Part shown: positions 47,711 through 59,599 of the stretch, piece by piece
How the letters are laid out: every line of letters starts with the position of its first letter
How positions within the stretch are numbered: position 1 is the first letter of the stretch
Origin: Hofstenia miamia
Taxonomy: Eukaryota > Xenacoelomorpha > Acoela > Hofsteniidae
DNA: 64,000 bases
Assembly: GCA_900660155.1 (NCBI GenBank)
Contig: CABFPE010000410.1
Location: forward strand, 634,605-698,604
Direction of reading: 5' to 3'
The notes under the pieces: model-generated
Told to the model about the DNA's origin: nothing
The model's database searches: none
The model's input: only the letters and a program-made list of their open reading frames with translations
Program-made: the position numbers and the translations under genes

Positions 47711-48190
47711 CACTGCAGAATCTTTAATTTTGTTGAAACTAGTGTTGGACAAGCTATTGGCAAAACTCACAAAATTGTCAATACAACAGACAAACCAATC
47801 AAACTACCAGTACAAAGAATACCAAAGCAACTAAAGATGAATACACCAGCAACATTCCCACAATATATCACAAAAGTTCTTAAAACAAACAGCACAAAAT
47901 CAAACAAGGCATAAATGCATATATAGATGACATCATAATAACCAGTGATATGAGGGGAACAACACCTAAAGAAACTGGATAAACTCTGAAAATACTGAAA
48001 GAAGCAAATGGGAACAAATGTGATATATTGAAAGAAAAAGTATTATTCTTTGGCAGGATAATATAGAAAGGACAAATAAACATGCACAAGAAATGATATG
48101 AAAAATTGAAAAACCAAACAATAAGAAAGACCTACAGAGGATCATGGGATTCTTCAATTATTACAGTACATTTATAACATAAATAGCAGG
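47711..48190 (+). pseudogene. Element A reverse transcriptase remnant
   Basis: It passes from the pre-RT linker straight to PATFPQYITKVLK (the NAPATFQRxM motif), then INAYIDDIIITSD with the YIDD catalytic motif at about 47909-47947. The sequence then continues as a shifted LKEANxxKCDI and GFFNYY-like connection. The first RT motifs (CIDFRKLN to GLCN) have been deleted. Multiple frameshifts. Confidence 0.75.
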
Positions 48191-48194
48191 AAAG

Positions 48195-48780
48195 ATGGTG
48201 AAGATGACTAATCTCATGAAGAAATTGGTGCCATTTGTATGGACATGTGAACAACATAAGGAACTTGACAATATAAAACAAGAACAATCAAAGCTACCCT
48301 TGCTCAACACACCTGGCTATTTGAAAGAATTTATATTTGATTGTGACACAAGTAAAGTTGCCATAGGAGTGATGCTTGGACAGATAAAAGATGATAAAAA
48401 GGTGCCAGTTCAGTTTTTTAGCAGAAAATTAAAACCAAGCAAAGAGAATTACAGATCAACCAAATTAGAAATGCTTGAAGTAATTGAAAGTATAAAGAAA
48501 TTCCAACACTTTCTGATTGGGAAAAAGTTTCAAGTAAGAACTGATAATAATGGTTTAGCATGGCTTAAAAAATTCTTGGGAGATAAATCATCAATTGTAT
48601 CAAGATAAATCAAATACCTGAATGAGTTTAACTTCACAATCAAGAATTGGAAGGGAAAATTACATAGCAATGTGGACTTCTGGACCTCACTTCATGAATA
48701 TGAAAGAGATTTAGAGAAGAAAGAAGGACAGAAAATGGAATTCCAATTTATCCCATACAACAAATATGAGGAGTTACCAG
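48195..48780 (+). pseudogene. Element A Ty3/gypsy RNase H
   Basis: The frame 48195-48608 is intact over the RT thumb/connection (FVWTCEQHKEL, LPLLNTPGYLKEF) and the RNase H core. FDCDTSKVAIG carries a catalytic Asp (residue 51), FFSRKL and KLEMLEV the Glu (92), and VRTDNNGLAWL the next Asp (117). After TGA-free decay a stop at 48608 is followed by a still readable tail to about 48780. RNase H would degrade the RNA strand during cDNA synthesis. Integrase is not found downstream. Confidence 0.85.
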
Positions 48781-48959
48781 AGATCAATGTGGATAAAAAA
48801 TTATGCTAAAAGAAGAAATCACTGAGGAGGAGATAATAATGAAACAAAATGAGCATCTCATATTGAAGGAGATAAAAGACAGATTGGAAAATCAATAGCA
48901 GAAAATGTTGAAAATGGCAAAAAGGTAATTCAATCATTACAAATGCACCCATGTCCATT

Positions 48960-49652
48960 TCTGTTTATGCTGTTGAAATATTTGGCTCAGCCTTACTTGC
49001 TTTTTTACTGCTTGTAGATTTCCACAGCTGTGTCTCCCTATGAGTACAACTATCTGAAATTCTTAATTTTCTTCACTATTGAGCAAAATTCAGTTGTAAC
49101 TGCAAGAAATTACAAGACAAAATTATGCATGCAGTTGCTTAAGTCTAGTTATGTTTATGCTAAATTAGTCTGAAATAATGACCATATATAATCATAAAAT
49201 TTAATTTGCTTTTATTAATAAGCATTTAAAACTTAGACCCTGAAAATTTTAGTTTAAAATATTTGAAAATAGATGTGTTTTAAATATATACACATATTAT
49301 AAACATCAAAATATACAGAGTGATTCCTTCAATTTTTTTACAAAGTGATTTTGTACAAAATGATTAGTACATATTTTCTCGTCACCACAATATGAGAATG
49401 GGGAAAACTTAAGTAGTTTGATCCTTTGTACTGTAGCATAATCCTTCAAATGATCCTGATTGCTGCTAAGAAAAAATTATGATTGAAAGAAGACAATATA
49501 TAAGTCAATCAGATATTTAGAATACTTTGCAAATTTAGATTTTTGTATTTCATAATGTGAGAGCAAATGCCTGTCCACAAAATGTTTAGACAAAATTAAG
49601 GGCCTTGACACACAGATGAACTCTATGTGAATTCAAGTTATTAGGTAGTAGG
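48960..49652. other. AT-rich DNA between element A and the Tc1 element
   Basis: No gene seen. The expected integrase and 3' LTR of element A are absent here. Confidence 0.45.
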
Positions 49653-49654
49653 TA

Positions 49655-51099
49655 CAGTACTGGAAAAAAAATTCAGCCACCCATGATTTGTCATATATAG
49701 TTCTAAGTTATTTTGTAATTAAATTTGGGGTTGCAGAAAGAGGAATTCATCAATGTTGAGACATAATTATCACTGTTTACCTTAAATCTCATAGAGAAAT
49801 GCTACAATGCTTGTAGTCAGCTAATCTTTTCTTGGAAAATGTATTTGGCCTCTTCAGACTAAATCAGAAAATCTGTAAAAAATTTAATGAATTGAGCTTT
49901 TTTCAGTCTATTTCTTTTGAAAATGTCTAAAAACAGTCTTTCTTCACCATATACATGTATGATGCCTGGTTACATACCTCTTGCCATGTGTGAGTTGATT
50001 GTTGCCAAACATTTGGAAGGGATGAGTCAAAGTAATATAGCCCAACATGTAGAGCTACCTCAAAGTACTGTCAGGAATATCATCAAACATTTCACTTCTG
50101 AAAACATCATTGCCCACAAGCCAAAATCAAGAAGACCAAAGAAAACCTCCAAAATATCTCAATCAGCTCTTATGTGCCTTTCAAAGTGATATCCCAGGAC
50201 GACTTCAGGGGAATTTTCAAAGGAATGAGTTGATGGTCACCTTGTGACAGCAAGAGCTGTGCAAAACATCCTGAAGGAGTACTCAATTAGGACTTTTTGG
50301 CACCCAGAAAGCCATTCTTAATCTCAAAGCAAAGATTATGCCCAATGAGGTGGGACAATTTAATGAAAGACAATTCATCTGAACATTGGTTTAATGTTGT
50401 ATTTTCAGATGGGTCAAGATTTGAGCTATACTAAACAAAAAGAATGTTGATAAAGAGACCAAATGGGCAGAAGTTCAGATTCTTGAATCAACTTACTCAG
50501 GAGAACATGAATTATGGTGGGGAGTCTGTAATGGTATAAGTTGCAAAAGGATGTGTGGCTTTCACAAGATTGTGCACATCACTTGTACTCTCCTAATCTC
50601 TTAATATACTCAGGTTCTAGAAAAGGAACTCTTGCCACTCCTTACAAATGATCAATATATCAGCAAGATGGTGCTCCACGTCATACCTCAAAAGAAATGA
50701 AAAATTTCCTTCACAGTAATGGGGTTGCTATCATTGCTGACTGGCATTGGCCAATCTCCAAACCTCAACATTATTGTAAATATGTGGAAAGAGGTCAAAT
50801 ATTGAATTGGACAGAATACTATTCACACTGAAAATGAGCTGTAGAGTGGAATAAAGAAAAAATTTTGTGCAATTCCCATCAGCTTTACTGAAAATTTTTT
50901 GCTTCAATCACTGATTGCCTTGAAGCTGTTATTTGCTCAAAGGAGCACCCTACAATATATTAGAAGAGACAGTTTTGTTGATAAGTGCTTGTATTGCTAT
51001 ATTTATTAATTTATATATCTTATTTTGAATTAACTTTTTTTCAGATTTGCTCATCTGTTAAATTTTTTTCAGGTGGCCCAATACATTTTTCCAATACAA
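49655..51099 (+). mobile_element. Tc1-like transposon, decayed but full length
   Basis: The left end CAGTACTGGAAAAA...CAGCCACC, preceded by TA at 49653-49654, matches the inverted right end TTGTATTGGAAAAA...GGCCACCT. The length of 1,445 bp is about right for a Tc1 element. The transposase inside runs from about 49917 to 50990 with many stops. Confidence 0.8.
49917..50990 (+). pseudogene. Tc1-like transposase, degenerate
   Basis: The N-terminal frame 49917-50189 is open and shows the paired-like HTH: a first helix pair (LAMCELIVAKHLEGMSQSNIA, broken as LAMCELIV / KHLEGMSQSNIAQHV) with QSTVRNIIKHF and an AT-hook-like KPKSRRPKKTS linker. Further on, ELWWGVCNGIS and a damaged QQDGAPRHTS (about 50660-50685) and WPxSPNLNII...MWKEVK (about 50740-50790) mark the catalytic core. 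Stops throughout. Confidence 0.8.
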
Positions 51100-51299
51100 G
51101 TTTTCTAATTTTGATTAAAAATTAATAGCCAATTGGTTATTCTACATATTCTATGGTATTAGACATACATATTTTCTTTTCTTAATCAAAGTAACACTTA
51201 GTTATAGTTTTAGGCACACTCTATCCAATAAATGTTCATTATTTATTCAAAATAGCAAGGTTGTTGAATACATAATACCAGTACTGTATTTGTTTTAAA

Positions 51300-52158
51300 T
51301 TTAGTACAAAGCAAAACAAGTTGATGAAATATATTCTTTGGAACTATTATCCTTTAGTTATTAATGGTTTGATTATTTCATTAAAATGTCTAGCTAAGTT
51401 ATTCATGCTTAGTAGTGGTTGGGAATTCATGATGAGAAGGATTCTAGGTTCTTTGCCCCTAACAATGAAAGGCATTTAGGTTAAGCATATGGATAGGGGT
51501 TTTTCTTACTTCTTGCTTAGCTAGCTATCAATTGTGTTCTATTTGCTTATAGTAACAAATCTGAAAAAGGCATTATAGCTAAACATAGGAATTACAAATA
51601 TCTGTTTTAGATCCAAACTAAGGATTCATAATTGACTGATAATTGACTGCTCTATTAATATGCTTATTATTTATTTTATATGTAGGATAAGAAGCTGCTC
51701 AGATAGTCATTTATTATACCCAAATTTTTTACAAGCAGATAGTGTCATTTCTCACTTGCTTGGTTATTGGACTTACACTACTATACTTACACACAAATAT
51801 GTTAAGTTGAATTGTGTCAAGAATATTAGTTGCACCAATAATTAGGGAACACATAATAATTGTCTTTGAGATGAGTGATTGGTGAATCATCTTGGAACTG
51901 GTTAGAAAAATTTCCTGGTGATAAAGAGATCAGCTTCAGGCTGATGCGAAGCACAAACAACTGTTTAAGAGATCAAATGATGTGGAATTACCTAAATAGT
52001 AATATTGAGATTTGGAGTTAAGTACAGTTAACTTTACATCAAACTACAGGTCATTGGTAACTGCATCAATAAGTTGTTAGCTCTTTTCCTGCTGAATGAG
52101 CAAGGTAATTAATCTAATGATTTGTCAACTGCTAAAAGGACTGGAAGGGGATCCTACA
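51300..52158 (+). repeat. LTR family Y, 5' LTR of element B
   Basis: It aligns with 45830-47215 (AGTGGTTGGGAATTCATGATG, GCTTAGCTAGCTATCAATTG, GGATAAGAAGCTGCTC and CACCTAAATAGT-like landmarks). It ends CCTACA at 52158 before a primer-binding-like TGGTGACTGTGACAGG. The upstream limit is unclear because the Tc1 element ends at 51099. Confidence 0.7.
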
Positions 52159-52179
52159 TGGTGACTGTGACAGGTTGCA

Positions 52180-53201
52180 AGAATCCAACAAAAACATAGA
52201 AGAGTAAATTAAATTACAAGTTAAATTAAAGCAACAAAAATGAAGATATTGTGAAGCCTATCTAAGGACAATAAATGTACACCAAAAACAAATGTAAATT
52301 ACAGAAGATTAAGCAAGAACAGTAATTACATGAAAAACTTTCTTTGTGTCTCCTTCCCTACAGAAGAAAATTGTTAATGAAAAAACAAACTTACCTAAAT
52401 GCAAAGGCAGAGATGAAACTTAGGACTAAATCATTAGTAAAACCAACCACTACAATGCAAATACATTGAAAATGACTAATCAAAACAGAAATAATAGTGT
52501 AAAGAAAACCTAGAAACCACAATCAACTCCCATTGTGCCAATCACAAGTCTGATTAATTTATATGTTGATAGCAGCACTACCGACATGGAGCTAACCACA
52601 ATACATATATCTCCAGAAACAAGCCCAAGCAAAATTTACCAAATTTTAAAATGTAATCAAGAAAATGAAAATAAGAAAGCTAACTTAAAAATTTGACAAA
52701 ATGACTAATGAAAGCCAGTTAATAATAAATGAACTCAAAAGGAAATGAGTGAATTACTGGAGGAACAAAGAAATCAGTTCCAACAAGACACAATGATATT
52801 AATCACAACTGCTAGCAGACTTTGATCAAGGAATGTTAGAACAAAATGAGAAATGGGAAATTATTTATAAGTAATTAGAACAAGAAAATAAACAATTGCT
52901 TAAGGATAATCAAGTACAATTAAATGAGATCAAACACCTTTAGGACAAATTAGAGTTAATAAAGAGAATAAGGAGAATAAAAAGAAGGAACTGGCAGAGA
53001 AACAAACTCATCAAATGTTTGTTGATGAAGCACTGGAAGCACCAATAATGCACAACTCATCACCAAATGGAAAACACTACCTATATGAAGAAGAAGAGAA
53101 AAATAAGCAATGAGATAACCCAAACTGCAACAGAATAACAAAAATTGGGATGAAAAATGAAAAAGAGCAAAGACCAGTGCTTAGCAAATCAATCCTAAGT
53201 T
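52180..53201 (+). pseudogene. Element B gag leader, coiled-coil remains
   Basis: Lys/Glu/Gln-rich broken frames equivalent to 42540-43200 of element A. No open frame of note. Interrupted at 53202 by a DNA element. Confidence 0.5.
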
Positions 53202-54362
53202 CCAGACAACAATATTGGTTGTTTTTATGTTGTTTATAGTTGTTTCATTCTTTTGGTTGTTGCAGCAACCATTAACATCATAATAGCAACTGTTAAAACT
53301 AATTTGAGCAACTACAAATTTGCTGATCTAAGATTCAAGTTGATCAACCATTTTTTTTGCTCTCTATTATTGTTATTAATATTGGTATGCAAGCTCTTGT
53401 TATTATGAGCACTGTATAAAGAATTCAATGGTTTGCAGGAAGGTATTCCATCATAAATCTAAAGGATAATATGCTATACACACTTCCAACTGTGCCCTTA
53501 ACTCAAACAAATTATGCCCAATTATAAATTACAATTCATAATTTAATATTGGCTGTCATCATTGGACTGTTTGTGGAAAAAATGTGGCATTTGTGACCAC
53601 TGGTGCCATCATAGGCCTATTGGTGGAGCATTGGCAGCATTTATGGCAATGTTTGTAATAAATAATCAATGAGCAGATGCTTGCAAATAAAACTCACTTT
53701 ATTATTTTAATTACTAGATCCTTTTAATATAAAGAAGGAAATTGTGAAAAGTTTTTTTGAAATTTAAAATTTGTGAAAAGTTATAATATACTTAGTAAGT
53801 GAATTTTCAAAATAATTTATTCATGAATATTTGGACACCTTAAAATTTACTGTTATATAAAAAAGTTAAATTTGAGCAGAGAGATTTTTCAGGATTTAAG
53901 AAATTACTATTTTGAAATTGCACTTAATTTTAAAATTTTATATTTTTCCTAAATTTGGAAGGTTTTTCAGCTTATTATTATCATTTATAAGCAAGATATT
54001 CACTCAATTTTTTAGTAATGTATATTTTGAATATTTTTAACAGTACCTCATTGATATTGTTATGCTCTTTGTGGGGCTTGTGTTTGTTTAAACAGCAATG
54101 TTTGAACAGATTAGTAATATAAATTTGATGAATCATATATAAATTTTAATGCTGAAATAATCATGGACAACATAAAACAACTTTGTTATGACCTTACAAT
54201 ATTGCTTTATTAAAACAACCAAAAAGCAGCCTAATGTGACATTGTTGAAGCAACATTGTTTCAACTAATCAAATGGTGCCATTTGGATGTTAAAACTATG
54301 TTGTTTTTGATACATAAAACAACCATATAACAAAGTTGTTTTGAACTTAAATTTTTATCTGG
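53202..54362. mobile_element. GTTG-rich terminal-inverted-repeat element nested in element B
   Basis: Left CCAGACAACAATATTGGTTG and right (inverted) CCAGATAAAAATTTAAG begin alike. A stronger inverted match, ATATTGGTTGTTTTTATG against ATATGGTTGTTTTATG, lies just inside. Element B gag sequence resumes at 54363. The length is 1,161 bp; no transposase and no clear target duplication. Confidence 0.6.
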
Positions 54363-55210
54363 GATGAAGAGACAGGTGAAAAAACTACACCATGTAAGGC
54401 CCCATTATCCAACTTTAATGGGTATCAGCTTTACTTAATAATAGATGTGGAAACAAAACACAAATACAAATTAATAACAGAAAGCTTCTTAGACTACTGC
54501 AAAAATGAAAGCTTTAAGAATTAGTATCAGATATTATTGAATGGCATGAAAATGAAGAAAAACAAAGAAATTAGGAATTACATATCACAGGTTGAAAGAC
54601 TGTTAACATTTAGTTCAAGAGGATGACAATATTTCAAGTATGATCTTTTTTCACACATCTGAAAAGGATTGCCAAAAAATATACACAAACAATTTGAAAT
54701 AAAATGACACATAGATGACAAGATCAAAAAATGATAAGAAAAGCAGTGGATATATAAGTCACTCTAGAAGACAACTCACATATATATGAGAAGGCAATGT
54801 GGAACAGATAAAATACAATATGGAAATTGAACCAAAGTTTGAAAAAATAGGGACAAAAATACAGATTGTGTATAGATTTTAGAAAGGTAAATGAAGTAAT
54901 GAAAAAGAATTGATACTTTTTGCCAAAAAATCAAAGACATACTGTGTGAAGCCAGTAAACATAAATATTTTACAAAAATAGACCTATGCAAAGCATATTG
55001 GCAGGTATGAATGGAGCTGGAAGTTATAGAAAAAACATCTTTTTTAACAACATATGGATTATACAAATGGATGTATATGGCATTCAGACTGTGCAATGCA
55101 CCAGCAAAATTTCAATGATATGTCACAAAAGTGTTGAAAAATGGATGCATACATAGATGCCATAATAATAATAACATTGCTTAACAAGTGATGTGTCAGA
55201 GGAACACATG
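54363..55210 (+). pseudogene. Element B gag capsid remnant joined to reverse transcriptase
   Basis: 54363-54620 gives the capsid-like YQLYLIIDVETKHKYKLI and NYISQVERLLTFSSRG, homologous to element A. Without a zinc knuckle or protease the sequence passes at about 54850 to RT: KYRLCIDFRKVNE, then FTKIDLCKAYWQV (first catalytic Asp) at about 54967-55006, TSFLTTYGLYKWMYMAF and LCNAPAKFQ (to about 55120). Numerous frameshifts. It holds the RT motifs that element A has lost. Confidence 0.75.
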
Positions 55211-55254
55211 TGCAAACCTGTGCAAAAAGCACCCTATAAATTAGACTGTAATTA

Positions 55255-55634
55255 AATCATGCCTGTTGGTTAGCATGAGTGCATGGCAATTACATGCTAT
55301 TTATCTATTGGCTGAGATCTAAAACATTTTATTTGGCTAGATAATAAATTGTGAGACATATAGGGAAGCACTCCACAAGCAAGTTTCTAAACCCTTACCT
55401 CTGGACATTGCTTTGGCATAATGCTGTGGAATTGGTTAACTTGGATGTTTGCTTCTTTCTTTTGGAAATCTAAACAGTTACTAGTTACTAAGATAAACTG
55501 CCAATGTTTTTACTTACCTGTTAGTTCTGTTAGAATCACTGTTACTCTAGTATATGTTCACCTCAGCAACCTTCTGCATTGACATTAAGTCTTCTGGCAT
55601 AGTTCTCTCTAGTTGTAACTCAGTGATTCTACAT
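55255..55634 (+). repeat. Truncated 5' LTR, family X (element C)
   Basis: It aligns with the last 380 bp of the X LTR at 44399-45251 (GCTTTGGCATAATGC, GTGATTCTACA end). A primer-binding-like TGGTAACCCTGATGTG follows at 55635. The first half of this LTR is missing. Confidence 0.75.
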
Positions 55635-57818
55635 GGTAACCCTGATGTGATCATGAATGGCTGCCAAGTTAGCATGGACTTCCTCATGATCCACTGTCTC
55701 ACTTGGAAGGAATGCCACAATGGTTGTTGGTTTTCTAGCTTGTGTGTTTTGGTGTTGCTGTCTCTTTTTATCAGCTATGTGATTGAATTAGTTTATTAGG
55801 GCATGTTGGATTCATACCAAGCACCCCCTGAGGTTGCCTATTGTTCTTACTTTTTGGGTTTTTTACACTATTTGTTGTTCTTAAGTTCATTGGAGGTTGT
55901 TCTCAAGTTGTTCTGGAATTCTTGTTGTTTTAATGGTTAATTTTTCTAATTCTAGTTCTAGTGCTCATTCTGTTTTTGATTCCCCTGCTGGGAGACTCCT
56001 GAATGTAAGCACTGGTAACCCAGACACTACTCCTGCACTTTGGTTAATTTATCTGAATTGCCTGTTTCTTGTTCTTCTTCTTTAGTAATTTAAAGACTCA
56101 TTGTGAGTGACTCACAGACTCTCCCTGTCACTGATTGGAATTGGAATTCATAAATACCAATTTCCCTTAGTCTTTATTCTCCTGTAAATCACCAATGAGT
56201 CCTCAACACTGCTGCTTCCTGCTCAGCCTGGTACATCTCATCTAGCAGTCATCCCTGTCCTTGATAAATCAACAGTTTTAATTTGAAAAGCTGAGGAGTT
56301 CTCTGTCACAACAGATGTGCCTCTGATATGAGGACCAAGCTTGCTATGATGCTTTACACAAGGAGATGATACAAAGAGAATCACAATATCAATCACAATA
56401 TCAAAGGGCTGTGCAACAATGTCAAGATATGATTATTATGTTGCAAATGCAAATCAAAGAATTAAGAAGTAAAGCTGTGGTCACTGTGCCAGTGCTGCCC
56501 ATTCTTACCCCAGTACAGTCTGCTACTCCCATTCTTGATTGTGGTAATGTTTACATTACATGAATAATGCTGAATGAGGTGTTGACTAGTTTTAGTAAGT
56601 AGCTAATTGCTAAAGTGATGCAAGTAATGTCTCAACAGCAACAATGTGTTTCTCCTGCACCTAGAAATTGCTCCCCAACATGTTTGACTAATTTTACTTT
56701 GATCAGCAATACTTATACTTTTTCTCAGTCAGTCTTAATGCCTGTGTCAACTTTGGTTACTGTTGCCACCACTCTAGCTAGTATGTGTGAAAGAGTGTTG
56801 CTTTCTCACACTTCAACTAGGACCTCTGGACAGATGCTACTGCTGCTGCCTGTTGGTGCTGTGTTTGCACCTACCATTATGGAGCATTCAACTTCTCACT
56901 TGCATGCTTGTGTTATGCTGGTATCCCATGGTAGAGTGTGCTTCACTCAATGTATTCTCTTGTCTGGATCAAGTGATAATGACCATTTTCACAAGTAATC
57001 AGCTCTCCCCAAATTCACCAGAAGAATCAACAAAGTGTCTCAATTGTTTGACAAGGGGTTATTCTTATTTGAAATTACCATGAAGCAGTATTGAAGTAGC
57101 AAGGACAGTGCTGTTGTTTATTTTCCTCTTTATTTGGAAGTTCTTGCTTATAATTCTGACTAATCATCCAATCTTTTCTTCTTAGCAGCATTATACTTTG
57201 GATTATGCTACATCAGTACATGATGCTGGACAAAGAAATGAAAACTGACTATCAATTACTTACCAGATATTTTGATGACCACTATCATGCTCTGTACACT
57301 GAACACCAGTATAGAACCCTCTTCTGTGAAACGCACTTTAAGAACAGTGATAATGTGTGCAACTATATTACTCAATTTGAATGACTCTTCTGACTAAGCA
57401 CATCATGACCTGTTTGCTTACATTTGCTACAGTTTTCCTCCTAGTCTCAGAAAATGCCTAGAACTCAAGTGTGATCTAGAAGATGACTTACATACACTGA
57501 TCCAAAAAGCCAATAATGTGGTCTATGTCATGCACAACTCTTCTTGAATTGACAAAGATGCTGGAGAACTTAAAGGAATAATGATAGAGGATGTGGAACA
57601 GTTTGACCTCTTTGCTAACAAAAATTTGAGTTATTCAAATTAGCCAGAGTGCTGACTCCAGACAAACATGCACCACCTGTTCTGGTGATCACTAGTCTTA
57701 TGTGAAAAAATGTCATCCCTTTTGAAGTTAACAGAACCATAGTGTGTGCAAAAACCAACACCAGAGTTTCTGTGTTGATTATAAGTGACAAATGCTGCAA
57801 TTTACACTGTCTATCTAG
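55635..57818 (+). pseudogene. Element C internal region, gag only
   Basis: Gln-rich coiled coil (56366-56563), then a Ser/Thr/Pro/Val-rich stretch, then a capsid-like part (MLDKEMKTDYQLLTRYF, about 57215-57260, and NYITQFE, about 57362) homologous to gag of elements A and B. No protease active site, RT or integrase, so this 2.2-kb body is a deleted, gag-bearing derivative bounded by X LTRs. Confidence 0.65.
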
Positions 57819-58687
57819 TGTAGAGTTGCTCAGGGACTTTTTTGAAATATTTCTTTATTATTTATTTTGTATTTCACGTCACCATGACGTCATCTCATTT
57901 GTTTCGATATTAGGTTGCTATTGTTAGTTTGCTGTCCCCTGAGTGGTGCTTATTATTTTATTGCTCAAATTGAATTTACAAGGGAATGAATAATTAAGCA
58001 TGATTGAACTACATAGACAACTCTTTTTGTAAACAAAGGCAGGTAATAACGCAATTTTTGTATAAAACTGAGAAACTTGTAGAGAATGGTTAATAGATTT
58101 TATCTACTCTCAACTGCTGTTTTACCATTGTATTTTTCTTTTTCTATTATATTGATATGAAAACTATTGCTTAAGTTCAGCGACAATTTGGGAGTGCTTT
58201 CTCTAGCACAGGGCGACACATAGCTCCTGGAGGTCTTTCAACTATCCAGCCCAAATTGTGGACCCATTAGGTTATGTATATGGTTAGGTATATGGAAATA
58301 ATAAACCTCTCGTTTGCAGTTCAACACATACATGCACTTATACAACCTAACACTGTGATGATACCATGCCATTGGCTAGCAGGAATGTCTGGCAATTACA
58401 GACTATTTTTTAGAGAGATGCCATACGAATTGGTCATCTTGGATTTTACCTAAAGTAGTTTATTACTTGGATGAATTACCAATGTTACACCTCTAAGTTA
58501 TAAGTTCTATGTTATTCTATTTTCCAGAATCATGGCTGTTTTGTAAATGCTATTCAAACCTTCTGCAGAGTCAATTAGTTTTCTAGTTAAGTTACCCAAC
58601 CAGCCCAAAATTCTACAGAAGCACTTGTCATCATATGGAGTCAGAGATATATTGTTTGTGGTCTACACTGCAATTCTGTGATTGTAA
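57819..58687 (+). repeat. LTR family X, 3' LTR of element C
   Basis: It starts TGTAGAGTTGCTCAGGGAC and is homologous along its whole length (about 869 bp) to the solo LTR at 44399-45251, with a TATA-like TTTTTGTATAAAACTG. The 3' end (GTGATTGTAAC) is less well preserved. Confidence 0.75.
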
Positions 58688-58729
58688 CTTCTAATGGCTG
58701 TCATTGGATGATGAAAAATTCATCATTGT

Positions 58730-59440
58730 CCAAATTGATTTGACACCCCACACAACCCCCTTAGCACTTGTCTTCCCATTGCAGATGTTGTTTGAAACAT
58801 ACTGTACAGAGTACATTTTTTATTTCACAACAACCAACTGACTAATTATTTTACCACCAAGTTCATCATTGACATTTAAATATGTCATTTTGTTTATTTC
58901 ATTATACAAAGGTGAGTCTCTTGAATAGTTTGAAAAGACAAAGTGGTGTGACAATGACATCAGTTCTTTATAGACATTATGACTCCTTACTTTATAGAGG
59001 AGGGAGTCAGTATCACTGTATAAAAATGTGATTTTTTTTTTCAAATTCTGTCTTCATAATTTGATAATGGAACTTGAAAATTTGTAGTTTTGAGAGGTCT
59101 AATATAACCTGACCCACATAATTTTGACTGTTCCACACATTTTCTCTATTACTGAACATGACCAAGTTTTCACTGATTATATTTTGTGATCAGGGGCAAA
59201 GAATCTGGAATGATTCCCATCTTGGTATCCTTACCATTACTTTGCATAAAACATTTAGGTCAACATTATTAATAATTACACAATCCAGAATTAAGAGCAA
59301 AATAAGATTTCCAAAGAATATACTTCAACAATTGTTCCAATGTTTTAATCCTATTTATACTTTCAGCCAAAATAGTACCTGTCAATTTGAAATTTAAATA
59401 ACTAATACACTTCTGCCTAGTTTACTAAATAACAAGAAGT
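58730..59440 (-). pseudogene. Protein-primed DNA polymerase B, C-terminal part (Polinton/Maverick type)
   Basis: The minus strand reads in order, across frameshifts: SENLVMFSNRE (about 59150-59180), VGQVILDLSKLQIFKFHY (about 59065-59120), then in an open frame 59044-58820 FLYSDTDSLLYKV with the motif C YxDTDS, HFVFSNYSRDSPLYNEINK and DELGGKIIS. After this come a damaged KMYS-like site and an SAKGV string (about 58760). This order is that of the palm and thumb of family B polymerases of Polintons and related adinto-like or organellar-plasmid elements. The exonuclease and earlier TPR parts are not found. Inactive; an old copy of a large virus-like DNA transposon. Which subgroup is undecided. 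Confidence 0.8.
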
Positions 59441-59599
59441 GATTTTACCCTCAAATTTTTGCCAAATTGTATTATTGACAAGCACTTGCCTTTACAATTT
59501 TGTATTTAATTTATAAATTTTAGTTAGCACAATTCATCATATAAGTTGTTTAATTATTTTTAATAATCTTCTTTCTTCATTCAATCTTATTTCTCAGCA

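Noticed and set aside
47880..48157. Minus-strand open frames over the RT remnant
   Set aside because: Shadow of the gypsy RT; the + strand YIDD motif explains the region.
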